A stretch of 64,000 bases of DNA, taken from Caldilineaceae bacterium. GTDB lineage: Bacteria > Chloroflexota > Anaerolineae > Caldilineales > Caldilineaceae. A program made the translations under genes and the position numbers. The stretch's first letter is position 1. Each line of letters begins with the position of its first letter. The notes beneath the pieces are model-generated. The model worked only from the letters and a program-made list of their open reading frames with translations, did no database searches and was not told the DNA's origin. The stretch is taken from positions 1 through 64,000 of the forward strand of contig JACKBC010000014.1 of assembly GCA_020634755.1 (NCBI GenBank), in the 5' to 3' direction. Positions 8,627 through 17,851 of this stretch are shown here, piece by piece.

Positions 8627-9870
8627 AGCTCCCTCCCAAAGAAACCGGTGGGCTTGAGGAGCAACGTCAGCGTGAGAATCACCATGCCGTAGGCCGGGAT
8701 GTAGGCGGCGGCGCGCGTCGTGTCGGGAATACAGCCGGTGCCGGCGGCTTCCACTAGGCCCACCAGCAGCCCGCCCAAAAAGGCGCCGGGCAGCGACCCC
8801 ATGCCGCCCAACACAATGATCACAAAGGCGCGGGCCGAGGCGGGAATGCCCACTTGCGGCAGCCAGGCAAAGACCTGCACCAGGGTGGCGCCGGAAAGCC
8901 CCGCCAGCATGGCGCCCATGCCAAAGGCCAGCGTATTCATGGTATTGGGGTTAATGCCGGCCACGGCCGCCGCCTGCTGATCCTGGCTCACTGCGCGCAG
9001 CGCCTTGCCGGTCCATGTCTTGTACAGAAACCACATGAGCATGAGCAGCAGAATGACTGCAATGGCCGCTGCCGTAAAGCGTGGGTTTGGGATGGAGACG
9101 GCATCAAAGAGCCGGATATTGCCCGAAGTGGTCTTGATGAGCCAAGCTGACTCTTGGCTGGGAATATCCAGATTGGGAAAGGGAAAGAAGCGCTGGGTTT
9201 TGACCGGGTTGGCGCCCACCAACGCTTGCGTGGCGTATTGCAAAAAGAAGGCCAGCCCAAATGTCACCAGGATGGCGTACTCCTTGGGCCGCTCGATCTG
9301 GCCGGTGTTCATCACGCGCAAGAACATGCGCTCGAATGCTACGCCCATTAAAAACGTGACGACCGCCGCACCCAGCAGCCAGACCAGCGGATTGGCGTTT
9401 TCAAACAGCGCCGATACGCTCATATAATAGACGACCATGCCGCCAATCATATAAAACTCGCCGTGGGCAAAGCTAACCACGCCCAAAATTGAATAGATAA
9501 GCGTGAGCCCCAGCGCCATCAGACTATATATAATGCCGATGACAATGCCATTGGTGAGCTGTGAAGCCACAAAGCCACCATTGGTCACGCAGAGGTTGTT
9601 GGGATCGGCCCGCGCAAAAGCGACGGCCAGAATCGCCACGATCAGCAGCCCCGCCGCTGTGATCCAGCGGGATGAAAGGGTGGGGCTGAAAACCCAAAGC
9701 GGTATCAGTCCAATGGGTCCGGTGGCGGCGCCAATGGCCGTGCCACCCAGCCGGGCCTGCGACACATCCAGGTTGCGCCGCTCATAGACCCGGGGCGTTA
9801 CAATGCCGCCCACAATGCCCCAGAAGATAATCCAGAGCATGGTCCATCCAAATATTGCGCCGTGTTCCAT
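8623..9870 (-). CDS. livH: Branched-chain amino acid-type ABC transporter permease LivH with N-terminal membrane extension
   Basis: A 415-residue permease. The conserved LivH core starts near residue 105 (QLTNGIVIGIIYSLMALGLTLIYSILGVVSFAHGE) and runs to the end. About 100 residues with three hydrophobic segments precede it; typical LivH proteins, about 290-310 residues, lack these. The ATG at 9870 (MEHGAIFGW) is preferred to a TTG at 9909 because AAGG lies six bases upstream. It is the first gene of the permease-ATPase run. A strong hairpin at 10091-10129 separates it from the upstream receptor gene, which would let the receptor be made in excess. Confidence 0.88.
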   Translation of the reverse strand: MEHGAIFGWTMLWIIFWGIVGGIVTPRVYERRNLDVSQARLGGTAIGAATGPIGLIPLWVFSPTLSSRWITAAGLLIVAILAVAFARADPNNLCVTNGGFVASQLTNGIVIGIIYSLMALGLTLIYSILGVVSFAHGEFYMIGGMVVYYMSVSALFENANPLVWLLGAAVVTFLMGVAFERMFLRVMNTGQIERPKEYAILVTFGLAFFLQYATQALVGANPVKTQRFFPFPNLDIPSQESAWLIKTTSGNIRLFDAVSIPNPRFTAAAIAVILLLMLMWFLYKTWTGKALRAVSQDQQAAAVAGINPNTMNTLAFGMGAMLAGLSGATLVQVFAWLPQVGIPASARAFVIIVLGGMGSLPGAFLGGLLVGLVEAAGTGCIPDTTRAAAYIPAYGMVILTLTLLLKPTGFFGREL

Positions 9871-10183
9871 GTCGAACCTTGTCGATAATAAGAGCCTGTG
9901 CTCAATCAACCCCTCCCTAACCCTCCCCTGGCCGCTGCGCTAGGGGAGGGGAAGGCGCCGCCACTGGCGGCATTATGGCTCCTCCCCCCTCTAGAGGGAG
10001 GTCGGGAAGGGGGTCTCCGTCTTGTCAACCATATGAGATCCCAAAGAGCTAAAAAGATTTGAGGAAATTTAGTTGAGTAGGTTAGGTTTGAAAAGCGGGC
10101 GTTTTGAATCGCTCAAAACGCCCGCTTTTGCTAGGGTCTGTTGACATTTGACTATCGTCGATGAATGTTCATCAACGCTCGCC
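9871..10183. other. Receptor-permease intergenic spacer rich in inverted repeats
   Basis: This 313-bp gap between the receptor gene and livH has no plausible gene. It carries C-rich/G-rich inverted blocks at about 9908-10020 (CTCCCCT...AGGGGAG types) and a perfect hairpin at 10091-10129. Such structured spacers commonly stabilise receptor mRNA or attenuate permease expression. Confidence 0.6.
10091..10129 (-). terminator. Perfect 17-bp stem hairpin between receptor gene and livH
   Basis: The arm 10091-10107 and its exact complement 10113-10129 enclose the loop ATCGC. The arms end in AAAA and TTTT, giving a U-ended stem on both strands. It lies 55 bp after the receptor stop codon. An intrinsic terminator or attenuator that gives higher receptor than permease expression is the likeliest role. 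Confidence 0.8.
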
Positions 10184-11656
10184 TTAATTCTTCTCGCCTA
10201 CCCAAATGGCTTCACCCGTCTGATAGATTTCGGGGAAAACCACAGTGGCAACCGTCGAGTCTTGGCCCTCTTCCTGATATTGCACCATGGTAATGGCCGG
10301 ATCGGGGAATTGATGCCACCATTTGGGGTCCTTGCCAGCGGCGTCAGGCGGATTGGCAGAATTGACCGGGAAGGTGATCGTCCCCAACGCGCCCTCGTAT
10401 TCAATGTTTTCCAACGCCGTGATGATGGCCTGCGGATCGGTGGAGCCGGCATCTTCAATGGCCTTGGCCAGGATCATGATCGAATCGTACGCTTCCAGCG
10501 CGTAGGATTCGGCAGCCTGTTTGCCAGTGCGCTCTGTGTATCGTTCCACAAACGACGTGGCCACGTCATTGTATAGTTCGACGGGCAGACCCACCCGGCG
10601 CACAAAGCAGAGGTTGCCATCGGGCACGTTGGTCCAGTATGCGCCGCTTTCCAGCGCCACTTGGTTACACTGCATGGGCACATCCTGCGGGCCAATGCCG
10701 GCTTCGGCGGCCTGCTGGATAAAGTTATAAGCCGATTCACCGGTGTTGAGCACCATAATATAGTCGGGCTCTTCGGCGCGCACGCGTTCGATAATGCCAG
10801 AGAAGTCCTGCGTGCCGATATCGGTGGTGAACGTTTCGGCGTCGATCCCCGCTTCGGCCAACCCATTGGTGGTGGCTTCGGCCGCGGGAATACCGTAGTC
10901 GGTGTTTTCGGTGATGATGACCACTTTGTCAATGACTGCGCCAATGCTGTCGCGCAGATAGAGGATAAACTTGACGTCCACGGCGGACACTTCTGAATTG
11001 AGCGGTGCAATGCGGAAGATTTCGGCTTGTCCATCGCCGGTAATGGTATCGTTCCACGTTTCGGCAAAGACGACCGGAATGCCGTTGTTGTGCGCCACTT
11101 CCTTTGCCGCGACGCCAACCGAGCTGTGATAACCACCACCAATGGCCACCACGCCATCCTGGTTGATCAGCTTTTCCATGGCGGCGGCGCCACGTTCGGG
11201 CAAGCCCTCAGAATCTTCAATGATTAGCTCTACGGGGCGGCCCAAAAGACCACCGTTGGCGTTGATCTCGTCTTCGGCAATGCGCATGGCGTCGACCATG
11301 GCTTCACCACCGACTACGGTGCCGGGGGCCGAGAGCGGCGCCAAAGCACCAAGCTTGATCACATCGCCCTCAGGTGCGGCAGCTTCACTCTCTTCGGCAG
11401 CTGCTTCTTCAGCCGGTTCTGCGGTGGCTGCGGCTTCTTCGGCGGGGGTCTCGTCAGCTGCGGCTTCCTCGGCCGGTGTTTCTTCGGCAGCCGCTTCTTC
11501 AGCTGGTGCTTCTTCGGCGGCTGTCTCTTCAGCCGGCGCTTCGGCAGTCGGTTGTTCTTCGCCGACGACTTCCTGCTGACCGCCGCAGGCGGCGAGTGCC
11601 AAAATGAGCACCAATATGGTCAACAGAGCAGGTAACCATCTGAAGTGTTTTTGCAT
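10184..11656 (-). CDS. Branched-chain amino acid-type ABC transporter substrate-binding lipoprotein with Ala/Glu-rich tether
   Basis: A 490-residue receptor of the LivK/amide-binding type. The lipobox is LALAAC (Cys24). A roughly 70-residue low-complexity tether follows (about 27-98), built from repeats such as PAEEAAAEE and DETPAEEA, which should hold the domain off the membrane. The binding domain begins at VIKLGALAPLSAPGTVVGGEAM. AAGGAG precedes the ATG by seven bases. It is the receptor gene nearest to livHMGF and is probably its main partner. The tether is an acidic, repetitive stretch likely to vary between strains. Confidence 0.92.
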   Translation of the reverse strand: MQKHFRWLPALLTILVLILALAACGGQQEVVGEEQPTAEAPAEETAAEEAPAEEAAAEETPAEEAAADETPAEEAAATAEPAEEAAAEESEAAAPEGDVIKLGALAPLSAPGTVVGGEAMVDAMRIAEDEINANGGLLGRPVELIIEDSEGLPERGAAAMEKLINQDGVVAIGGGYHSSVGVAAKEVAHNNGIPVVFAETWNDTITGDGQAEIFRIAPLNSEVSAVDVKFILYLRDSIGAVIDKVVIITENTDYGIPAAEATTNGLAEAGIDAETFTTDIGTQDFSGIIERVRAEEPDYIMVLNTGESAYNFIQQAAEAGIGPQDVPMQCNQVALESGAYWTNVPDGNLCFVRRVGLPVELYNDVATSFVERYTERTGKQAAESYALEAYDSIMILAKAIEDAGSTDPQAIITALENIEYEGALGTITFPVNSANPPDAAGKDPKWWHQFPDPAITMVQYQEEGQDSTVATVVFPEIYQTGEAIWVGEKN

Positions 11657-12053
11657 ATCTATTCTCCTTATTATTTTGTGTTGCGGTTGGGTAGCGAGAT
11701 GAAGTAATGCGTTGCTGCTATCTCAACCCGAACCTGAAAATGCTAGATGCTAAATCGATGAGAGTATGTTTGCGGGATGATGCTGCCGTTGCCATCTACA
11801 CAGTGTGGCTGCATACAGTGTGTTTGCATACACGGTGTCTGCACAATGTGAATGCGTGGAGCATCCCGAACCAATTCCGCATGAGAGGTCTGTTTGATCC
11901 CAGGTAAGAAGATGCTGGGTGCTCGTTAAGAATTGCGAAGCTCTGGTTGAGTCTACCATCCGTACATGGTTACGTCAAAATAAGCTGGTCTTCTATCAGT
12001 GGTGTTCCATCAATTGCATATTGATGCAGAACTCAGCATAGGGGCGAGGGTGC
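11657..12053. repeat. Intergenic region with a 15-bp-period tandem array
   Basis: No supported gene. Units of 15 bp lie at 11800-11814 (ACAGTGTGGCTGCAT), 11815-11829 (ACAGTGTGTTTGCAT), 11830-11844 (ACACGGTGTCTGCAC) and, more degenerate, 11845-11859. The array is about 140 bp upstream of the receptor gene start at 11656. Arrays with the same period but different sequence occur at 41709 and 50734. Confidence 0.65.
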
Positions 12054-13469
12054 TTATGGAAGCGGGCGAAATATGGGCGTATCCACCGTGCGGTAGACGA
12101 GCGGCCAGAGGACGGCCATATCCGCCGAAGATTGGTTTGGTTCTGTATATTGGAGATAAAGAATGGGCACATCTGGCCATTGGTGCCACATATAGGCCGA
12201 GACGCCAGCTTCCGCGGGATCGTTATGCGAGCCATATGGGAAATGATATCGACCGGAGGCCAATACAACATCAACCATTTCCAATGCCTGAATGATCGAA
12301 TCGGGGGCCAGGGAATCGGCATCCCCAATGGCCTGAGCCAACAAACGCAACGAATCGTAGGCTTCAAATGCATAAGATTCGGGCCAGTGGTCAAAATAGG
12401 TGCGATAATCGGCCACAAACAGTTCGCCCATTTTGGTGACCGTTGAATACCAAGGGCCTATCTTTTGGACAACCGTATAAGCGCCATCCGGCAAACGCGC
12501 CCAGAAGGCTGCTGTATCTAGGGCCGACGGGCGAGCCACAATCACCGTGCCTTTGCTGGGCCCAATGCCGGACTGGCCCAGTTGCTGTTGAAATGCATAG
12601 CCCGCATCATCGTTGAGCCATATATACATTACGTCTGGTTTATGAGGCAGCGCCACAATGCGCGCAATGGCGGAAGAAAAATTGTCGGTCGGCAGATCGA
12701 CGGGCACGGTTTCCACCACAATGTTCTGTTCCGTGTAAAGCTGTGTGACCATCTCGGCCCGTTTGAGACCAAATTCATTATTTTCCGTAATGAGCGCCAC
12801 GGTCTGCTGGCCATCACCGTTGTAATCTCCCAGCGTCTTTTGCCAGCCCACGTCCGCCTGATTCAGCAAGGAAAAAGTAGGCGCAATGCGAAATACTTCT
12901 GGATATTGATCCGCCGTAACCTCATCCATATATGGTTCGGCAAAGACAATGGGGATGCCATATCTGTGCGCCACTTCTTTGACGCTCATGGCCACGCGGC
13001 TGTGATAAACACCAGCCAGGGCCACAACACAATCTTGCGTAATCAGGCTCTGCGCCTTGGCCGCACCCCGATCGGGATCTCCCTGCGTGTCTTCCACCAC
13101 CAAACGAATGTTTTTGCCCTGGATGCCCCCATTGCTGTTGATATGTTCCGCCGCAATATTAAACGCCGCCTGCATGGCGTTGCCCGCTTGAGCCGCGCCT
13201 GGGCTCGATAGCGGGACCAGGACCCCAATGCGAATTTCGGTAGCGTCGGCAAAGTTTGGGGTTGCACAGCGCCCTGCGGCTGTTGGCGTGACGGGTACTT
13301 CGCGCGTAACTTCTACGGTGACGGGGATTTCTTTGGTCACAAATTGTGGGATTTGATCTGGCAAAGATGCCGCATCGACTTCCGGCGGTGCACCAATGCT
13401 ACAGCCGACAAGGAATACACAAACAAGACAGATCAGGAAAATAGAAAGGACCGGTAATGCCCGATTCAA
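12054..13469 (-). CDS. Second branched-chain amino acid-type ABC substrate-binding lipoprotein
   Basis: A 471-residue LivK/amide-type receptor. A hydrophobic signal peptide ends in lipobox FLVGC (Cys23). A short spacer follows, including VTVEVTREVPVTPTAAG, and the binding domain starts at IRIGVLVPLSSPGAAQAGNAM. It is similar in plan to the receptor encoded just downstream (GGIQGKNIRLVVEDTQGDPDRGAAKAQSLI versus the same region of that protein), which suggests an old duplication. Translation appears to start at TTG: no other start precedes the signal peptide, and AGGCGG lies about ten bases upstream. It may widen the ligand range of the LivHMGF permease. Confidence 0.88.
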   Translation of the reverse strand: MNRALPVLSIFLICLVCVFLVGCSIGAPPEVDAASLPDQIPQFVTKEIPVTVEVTREVPVTPTAAGRCATPNFADATEIRIGVLVPLSSPGAAQAGNAMQAAFNIAAEHINSNGGIQGKNIRLVVEDTQGDPDRGAAKAQSLITQDCVVALAGVYHSRVAMSVKEVAHRYGIPIVFAEPYMDEVTADQYPEVFRIAPTFSLLNQADVGWQKTLGDYNGDGQQTVALITENNEFGLKRAEMVTQLYTEQNIVVETVPVDLPTDNFSSAIARIVALPHKPDVMYIWLNDDAGYAFQQQLGQSGIGPSKGTVIVARPSALDTAAFWARLPDGAYTVVQKIGPWYSTVTKMGELFVADYRTYFDHWPESYAFEAYDSLRLLAQAIGDADSLAPDSIIQALEMVDVVLASGRYHFPYGSHNDPAEAGVSAYMWHQWPDVPILYLQYTEPNQSSADMAVLWPLVYRTVDTPIFRPLP

Positions 13470-13510
13470 AATAGGTACCGCCTGATAATTTCAAGAATTT
13501 TAATTACAAC

Positions 13511-13740
13511 ATGACTTACGCTGGTTCAGCTCTATTGATGTAGCTGTTTAGGTGGACTGTTGACCTGTGCCAGAACTTGCATAACAAGTCAAAACGCAGT
13601 TAGTCACAACCTGCATGATGGCGGTTGGGCGCAGCACAGAGCCATCATAAAACTATAAAGACATACGCAAGCCTAACGCAAGAATCGTTTCGCAATAGAT
13701 GATCTTTTCCCTGCCGATCCACGGGCGCTGCGTAAGTCAT
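13511..13740. mobile_element. MITE-like element with ATGACTTACGC inverted ends
   Basis: ATGACTTACGC at 13511-13521 is the exact inverse complement of 13730-13740. The 230-bp interior has no gene. The right end shares a 22-base exact match (inverted) with 17740-17761, and related CTTACGCA ends bound segments at 19906-19981, 21805-21966 and 22447-22556. Non-autonomous transposable or REP-like origin is inferred; no transposase is in the window. Confidence 0.5.
13617..13646. repeat. Single copy of the GATGGC...GCCATC hairpin repeat
   Basis: Thirty bases that match 28 of 30 positions of the unit repeated five times at 56501-56733. The outer arms GATGGC and GCCATC are intact. It sits inside the 13511-13740 element. 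Confidence 0.7.
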
Positions 13741-14260
13741 ATTGGTGTAAGTTCCCTGGCTCTGCACGAGGCCAGGTAAGCCTTATACAGCAGTCAGTCT
13801 GCTGCCATGATTTCTGTAATGATTTTGGAGGTAGGCACTGGGATGATATGTGAAATCCGACGCTATCTCCCGTTTTGGCAATTGGTGCGCCTGCAACTTC
13901 AATGAAAGATGATCTCAATGGCTAAAGGCTCAAGAGTCAGCAGCAAGATCTTGGTTTCATGCAGTGCAAGTATCATGCTGAAGCCAAAATATGATTTTGG
14001 CGCAAGGTCCACTGATGCTCTCTAAAAGACGTTGACGTGATTAGTAGTGTATTCGGAAGAGACTGCATATTGGAGCGTAATGCTTGGCTTACATTGGAAG
14101 GGGATATGTGCCGATGTTCAGTATATCAAACATTAACAGAATTGGCAAACTAAATATGGATTTGGTCACTCTGAGAACTGTATTCATGACGTGTAAATTC
14201 TTTCGGCTATTTGGTTTCTTGTTGCGATAACCTTACGATTTGGCGGCTAGAATAGAAATA

Positions 14261-14340
14261 ATAGCCTATTCGCAAATTCGGTTGCGAATCTTGTGCTTTC
14301 TCTGACAAATCGGTTTGGCGCAGAGAATTTATGGCCAGAC
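14261..14340. repeat. 80-bp dispersed repeat, copy 2
   Basis: Aligns gap-free with 321-400 (about 63 of 80 identical), with the end CAGAGAATTTATG fully conserved. A partial third copy is at 50582-50608. Its core forms a 7-bp stem, TTCGCAA/TTGCGAA. Confidence 0.6.
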
Positions 14341-14559
14341 CCAAAATGAAAAGTGCCCGCAGCCGCTTGTCATTTAGCTGCTGCGATGACTTTCGCTGTC
14401 AGTTGCCTGATTATGACTTGTCATCATGATACTTGCGAAGGCCTTCAGGGAATAATCCGGTTGAATTGACAGCCCCAAAATGGCGGTGATATACTGCCTG
14501 CGCTATCCGTATTGTATAAGTCTGTCGTAACTGAAGACCGCAACCGCAAAGGAGAAAAC

Positions 14560-15552
14560 ATGATCCGTCGCCGCCTTGCTCGGCATTTGCCTCAAATCTC
14601 TCTACTGCTGATGCTCGTGCTCGTCATGAGTGCCTGCGTGGCTCCCGCGCCCCCTGCCGATTCGTCCGCTGCACCGGCAGTTGACGAATCCAAAATGACC
14701 ATTAAGCTGGCCGAAAACCCCTGGTCAGCATCGGCCATCAATGTCAATGTGGCCAAAATTTTGCTGGAGGAACAACTGGGCTATCCCGTTGAAATTGTGG
14801 ATGTAGATGAGAATGCCCAATGGGCCGCATTGGCCACGGGTGATCTGGACGCCAGCCTAGAAGTGTGGCCGTCTGGTCATGCCGATAACGTGGCGGAATA
14901 TATTGACAAGCAAGGCGTAGTGGAAAATGGCGGCGCGCTAGGCGTCATTGGGCGCATTGGCTGGTACATTCCCAGCTATTTGCTGACCGACCACCCTGAA
15001 CTGGCTACCTGGGAAGGATTTGCCGGCGCCGACGCTGCCACTATGTTTGCTACCGCCGAGACGGGCAGCAAAGGTCAATATTTGACTGGCGACCCAAGCT
15101 GGGTCTCCTATGAAGATCAGATCATCGAAAATTTGGGCATGGATTTCCAGATCGTGGCCGCCGGTTCCGAAGAGGCCATTCTTTCGGCGCTTAGCTCTGC
15201 CGAATCGCGCCAGGAACCGCTACTTTTCTATTTCTGGACGCCTCACTCGATCCACGCCAAATACGATCTCACCCGTGTGGAGCTACCTGCCTACAGCGAT
15301 GAGTGTTACGCCAAGGCAGACACCAACGGCGTGGATTGCGACTATCCCGAAGATATTCTCTTTAAGATTTTCTGGAGCGGACTAGCCGAAGCTGCCCCCG
15401 ATGCACACGCCCTGCTCACCAATATGAGCTATTCCACCGAAGATCAAATCCAGATGATTGCCGCCGTGGAGTTGGATGGCAGCACGCCGGAAGATGCCGC
15501 GCGCGCCTGGCTGGACGCTCATGAAGACGTGTGGAAAAGCTGGCTGCCATAG
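14560..15552 (+). CDS. Glycine betaine/proline-type ABC substrate-binding lipoprotein (OpuAC/ProX family)
   Basis: A 330-residue receptor of the quaternary-amine (OpuAC) family. Signal peptide with lipobox VMSAC (Cys26), then MTIKLAENPWSASAINVNVAKILLEEQLGY, the usual first strand of ProX-like proteins, and DLDASLEVWPSGHADNV. The ATG at 14560 is chosen over one 48 bases upstream because AAAGGAG ends a few bases before it. No betaine permease or ATPase is adjacent. It converges on phnX-phnW, so an aminophosphonate or choline-like ligand is possible, but that is only a guess from position. Confidence 0.88.
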   Translation: MIRRRLARHLPQISLLLMLVLVMSACVAPAPPADSSAAPAVDESKMTIKLAENPWSASAINVNVAKILLEEQLGYPVEIVDVDENAQWAALATGDLDASLEVWPSGHADNVAEYIDKQGVVENGGALGVIGRIGWYIPSYLLTDHPELATWEGFAGADAATMFATAETGSKGQYLTGDPSWVSYEDQIIENLGMDFQIVAAGSEEAILSALSSAESRQEPLLFYFWTPHSIHAKYDLTRVELPAYSDECYAKADTNGVDCDYPEDILFKIFWSGLAEAAPDAHALLTNMSYSTEDQIQMIAAVELDGSTPEDAARAWLDAHEDVWKSWLP

Positions 15553-15628
15553 TTCAATGGTTGTATTCTCGGCCGTGTAGCGCATAGGGCTCTACGCACA
15601 TCCTTTTATTCGCATTGCGTAGAGCCCG

Positions 15629-16456
15629 TTATGGCCGTTCCCCTTGCGCTAGTTTACTGTTTATTTGAGCCACCAGGTCTGGCACTTCGTCAATACCGTC
15701 AGCCACAAAATGAGCGTTGGCCGCGGCCAACGCTTGGCGGGCATGTTCCACGCGCGTCTGCTGTTCAGACGCAGAAAGTTGGGCAAACTCCCGTTCGCTC
15801 AAGCCCACGCCATTTCCCGTGCGCGCTACGCCAATGGTCCACACACCGGCATTGAGACCGGCTTCAATATCGGGCACGGTGTCTCCCACTTTCACCACCA
15901 CCGCCGGCGGAAAGACGTTGAGCCGCTGCATGGTCTCGAAAATAAGCCAGGGTGCTGGGCGTCCCGCCGGCACCTGCGTGGCCGCCAGGCTGCAATCGGG
16001 CGTGTAGCCCTGTTTCCCCGCCTCCTGCTGGCAAAGCGCCATGGCTTCCTCAAAATAGCCAGTGGTCCCGCCGATTTTGCACCCCATATGACGCAGCGCA
16101 TTGACGGCTTCCACTGTGCCCGGAATCAGCTGGCAATATGTGGGCAACACATCCATGAGCACCGGCGCGAACTCATTATACATTTCGTCAATATCCTGCT
16201 CCGTAATGTCGCGATGGTGAACGGCTTGCCAGGCCGCGGCCACAGATGCCATTTGACTCATGGCTTTGATGTGGTCGCGCTTGCCCATGCCCATGGGGCC
16301 GCGCGCTTGGGCAATAGTGACCTCTACCCCTTTGCGTCGAAAGCCTTCCATAAATGCGGCAACTGGCGCACACGAGCCGTAATCGATGGTTGTGCCTGCC
16401 CAATCAAAAATCACCAATTTAACCGGGCCATATTCAAGGGCGCGCTTGTTGTTCAT
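15629..16456 (-). CDS. phnX: Phosphonoacetaldehyde hydrolase (phosphonatase)
   Basis: A 275-residue HAD-superfamily enzyme that splits phosphonoacetaldehyde into acetaldehyde and phosphate. The nucleophile Asp lies in VIFDWAGTTIDYGS. The cap-domain Schiff-base Lys is in MGMGKRDHI, matching the PhnX-specific MG(x)xKxxHI motif. VGDTVPDIEAGLNAGVWTIGV carries the Mg-binding acidic residues. The ATG at 16456, with GGAGA upstream, gives the normal family length (about 270); a longer in-frame extension is non-conserved and overlaps phnW. It lies 13 bp after phnW, so the pair forms an operon for 2-aminoethylphosphonate use as P, N and C source. Confidence 0.93.
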   Translation of the reverse strand: MNNKRALEYGPVKLVIFDWAGTTIDYGSCAPVAAFMEGFRRKGVEVTIAQARGPMGMGKRDHIKAMSQMASVAAAWQAVHHRDITEQDIDEMYNEFAPVLMDVLPTYCQLIPGTVEAVNALRHMGCKIGGTTGYFEEAMALCQQEAGKQGYTPDCSLAATQVPAGRPAPWLIFETMQRLNVFPPAVVVKVGDTVPDIEAGLNAGVWTIGVARTGNGVGLSEREFAQLSASEQQTRVEHARQALAAANAHFVADGIDEVPDLVAQINSKLAQGERP

Positions 16457-16469
16457 TGTGTCTCCTGGT

Positions 16470-17627
16470 TCATGCTTGTATTGCCATCTCTTGGCAGACT
16501 TCTGCGATGACCTGCAACAATTGATGCATGTTATGCTCGAATAGGTGGCCAATGTGTCCAATTCGAAAACAGTTGGCATTGCTGACTTTGCCGGGATAAA
16601 TGGCAAAGCCACGCGCATTGAGGCGGCTGTAAAACACATCAAATGTGAAGCGCTCGTCTGGCGGATACAGAAACGACGTGATAATGTATCCCTGATCTGC
16701 TTCCGCCAGGTACTCCTGAAAGCCCAGCTTGCGCATACCCGCCACCAGGATTTGGTGGTTGCGCCGATAGCGCGCCGCCCGGCCAGCCACGCCACCTTCT
16801 TCCTCTAGCTCCATCAAGGCTTGCTGAAAGGCCAGCAGGCTGTGCGTGGGCGGCGTAAAGCGGAATTGACCATTCTGCTCCAACCCTTTCCACTGCGCCA
16901 GCAAATCCAAGCTAAGGCTGCGCGCATAGCCCTCTGTAGCCAACAGCGCCGTGCGTCGGGCCAACACAAAGGAAAAACCGGGCACGCCTTCAATACACTT
17001 GTTGGCCGAGGAGACCAGATAATCAATATGGCTCGCGCTTAGATTCAGCGGAATGGCGCCAAAGCTGCTCATAGCGTCTAGAAAATAGTGTTTACCGTAG
17101 CGCCGGGCCAGGGCGCCCACTTCTGACGCCGGATTTACAATGCCGGTGGTCGTTTCGCAATGCACCATTACCACATGGGTAATGGCCATATCATGTTGGA
17201 GCGCATGTTCAATCTCGGCCAGCGCAGGTTTCTGATTTTCGGCTGTTTCCAGCACGTGCACTGCTATCCTGAGCACTTGCGCCATCTGCACAATGCGCCG
17301 TCCATACGCCCCGTTGACAATCACCAGCAGCTTGCCGTCTGGCGGCACGGTGGAAGAGATCACCGACTCGATGCCAAAGGTCCCGCTGCCCTGCATAATG
17401 ACGGCTTCATATTCGGGCGCCGCCACTCCGCCAATGGTCAGCAGCCGCGTCCGAATATCCTTGACCAGCCCAATAAACTCATAGTCTCGCGAGCCCAGAT
17501 CGCGCAGCATGGCCTGCTTGACGGTGGCGCTGGTGGTTAGCGGGCCGGGTGTAAAGAGGAGTTTGTCTGTAGATGTATTGGTCGCTTTTTCAACGATTTT
17601 TGCAGAGGAGGTCGGTGGGTTGTCCAT
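16470..17627 (-). CDS. phnW: 2-aminoethylphosphonate--pyruvate transaminase
   Basis: A 385-residue PLP-dependent class V aminotransferase, the first step of 2-aminoethylphosphonate breakdown: it makes phosphonoacetaldehyde and alanine. LLFTPGPLTTSATVKQAML and LGSRDYEF are PhnW-typical near residue 25. The PLP Lys is in SSANKCIEGVPGFSFVLARR. A C-terminal YPGKVSNANCFRIGHIGHL segment is characteristic. The ATG at 17627 is preferred because the in-frame extension further upstream reads through dispersed repeat DNA (17740-17761). Followed 13 bp later by phnX. Confidence 0.92.
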   Translation of the reverse strand: MDNPPTSSAKIVEKATNTSTDKLLFTPGPLTTSATVKQAMLRDLGSRDYEFIGLVKDIRTRLLTIGGVAAPEYEAVIMQGSGTFGIESVISSTVPPDGKLLVIVNGAYGRRIVQMAQVLRIAVHVLETAENQKPALAEIEHALQHDMAITHVVMVHCETTTGIVNPASEVGALARRYGKHYFLDAMSSFGAIPLNLSASHIDYLVSSANKCIEGVPGFSFVLARRTALLATEGYARSLSLDLLAQWKGLEQNGQFRFTPPTHSLLAFQQALMELEEEGGVAGRAARYRRNHQILVAGMRKLGFQEYLAEADQGYIITSFLYPPDERFTFDVFYSRLNARGFAIYPGKVSNANCFRIGHIGHLFEHNMHQLLQVIAEVCQEMAIQA

Positions 17628-17810
17628 GTTGGTGCTCTTCAGTAAAAGTGTTCCGATAGTATGGACTAATTTTGCCTGCGAATTGTCAATGGGACAAATT
17701 GCGGCTATGGGCGGAGCCGGTACAAAAGTTAACGAACACGACTTACGCAGCGCCCGTGGATGGCCAGGGAAGATTTCCCTTTTGCGACACACCCGGTAAA
17801 TCTTAACCAA

Positions 17811-17838
17811 TTGTTTATAAAGCGCTATGTGTTATAAT
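17811..17838 (+). promoter_or_regulatory. Predicted sigma70-type promoter
   Basis: TTGTTT at 17811-17816 and TATAAT at 17833-17838 are separated by 16 bases. TGT directly before the -10 box makes it an extended -10. It reads toward the small frame at 17852 and the exporter gene at 18042. Confidence 0.55.
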
Positions 17839-17851
17839 AGGGAGGTTCTCG

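Larger units (their letters stand above)
13470..14559. other. 1.1-kb intergenic region packed with dispersed repeats
   Basis: No supported gene is seen. It contains a MITE-like element at 13511-13740 with perfect 11-bp inverted ends, a single copy at 13617-13646 of the hairpin that is tandemly repeated at 56501-56733, and an 80-bp dispersed repeat at 14261-14340 containing TTCGCAA...TTGCGAA. The right end should hold the promoter of the betaine-type receptor gene. Confidence 0.6.

Noticed and set aside
12582..13211. A 209-codon rightward frame
   Set aside because: It is antisense to the binding-lipoprotein gene, which has a signal peptide, lipobox and full fold.
16457..16795. In-frame extension of phnX
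   Set aside because: It overlaps phnW, lacks homology, and a good ribosome site precedes the ATG at 16456, which gives the family length.
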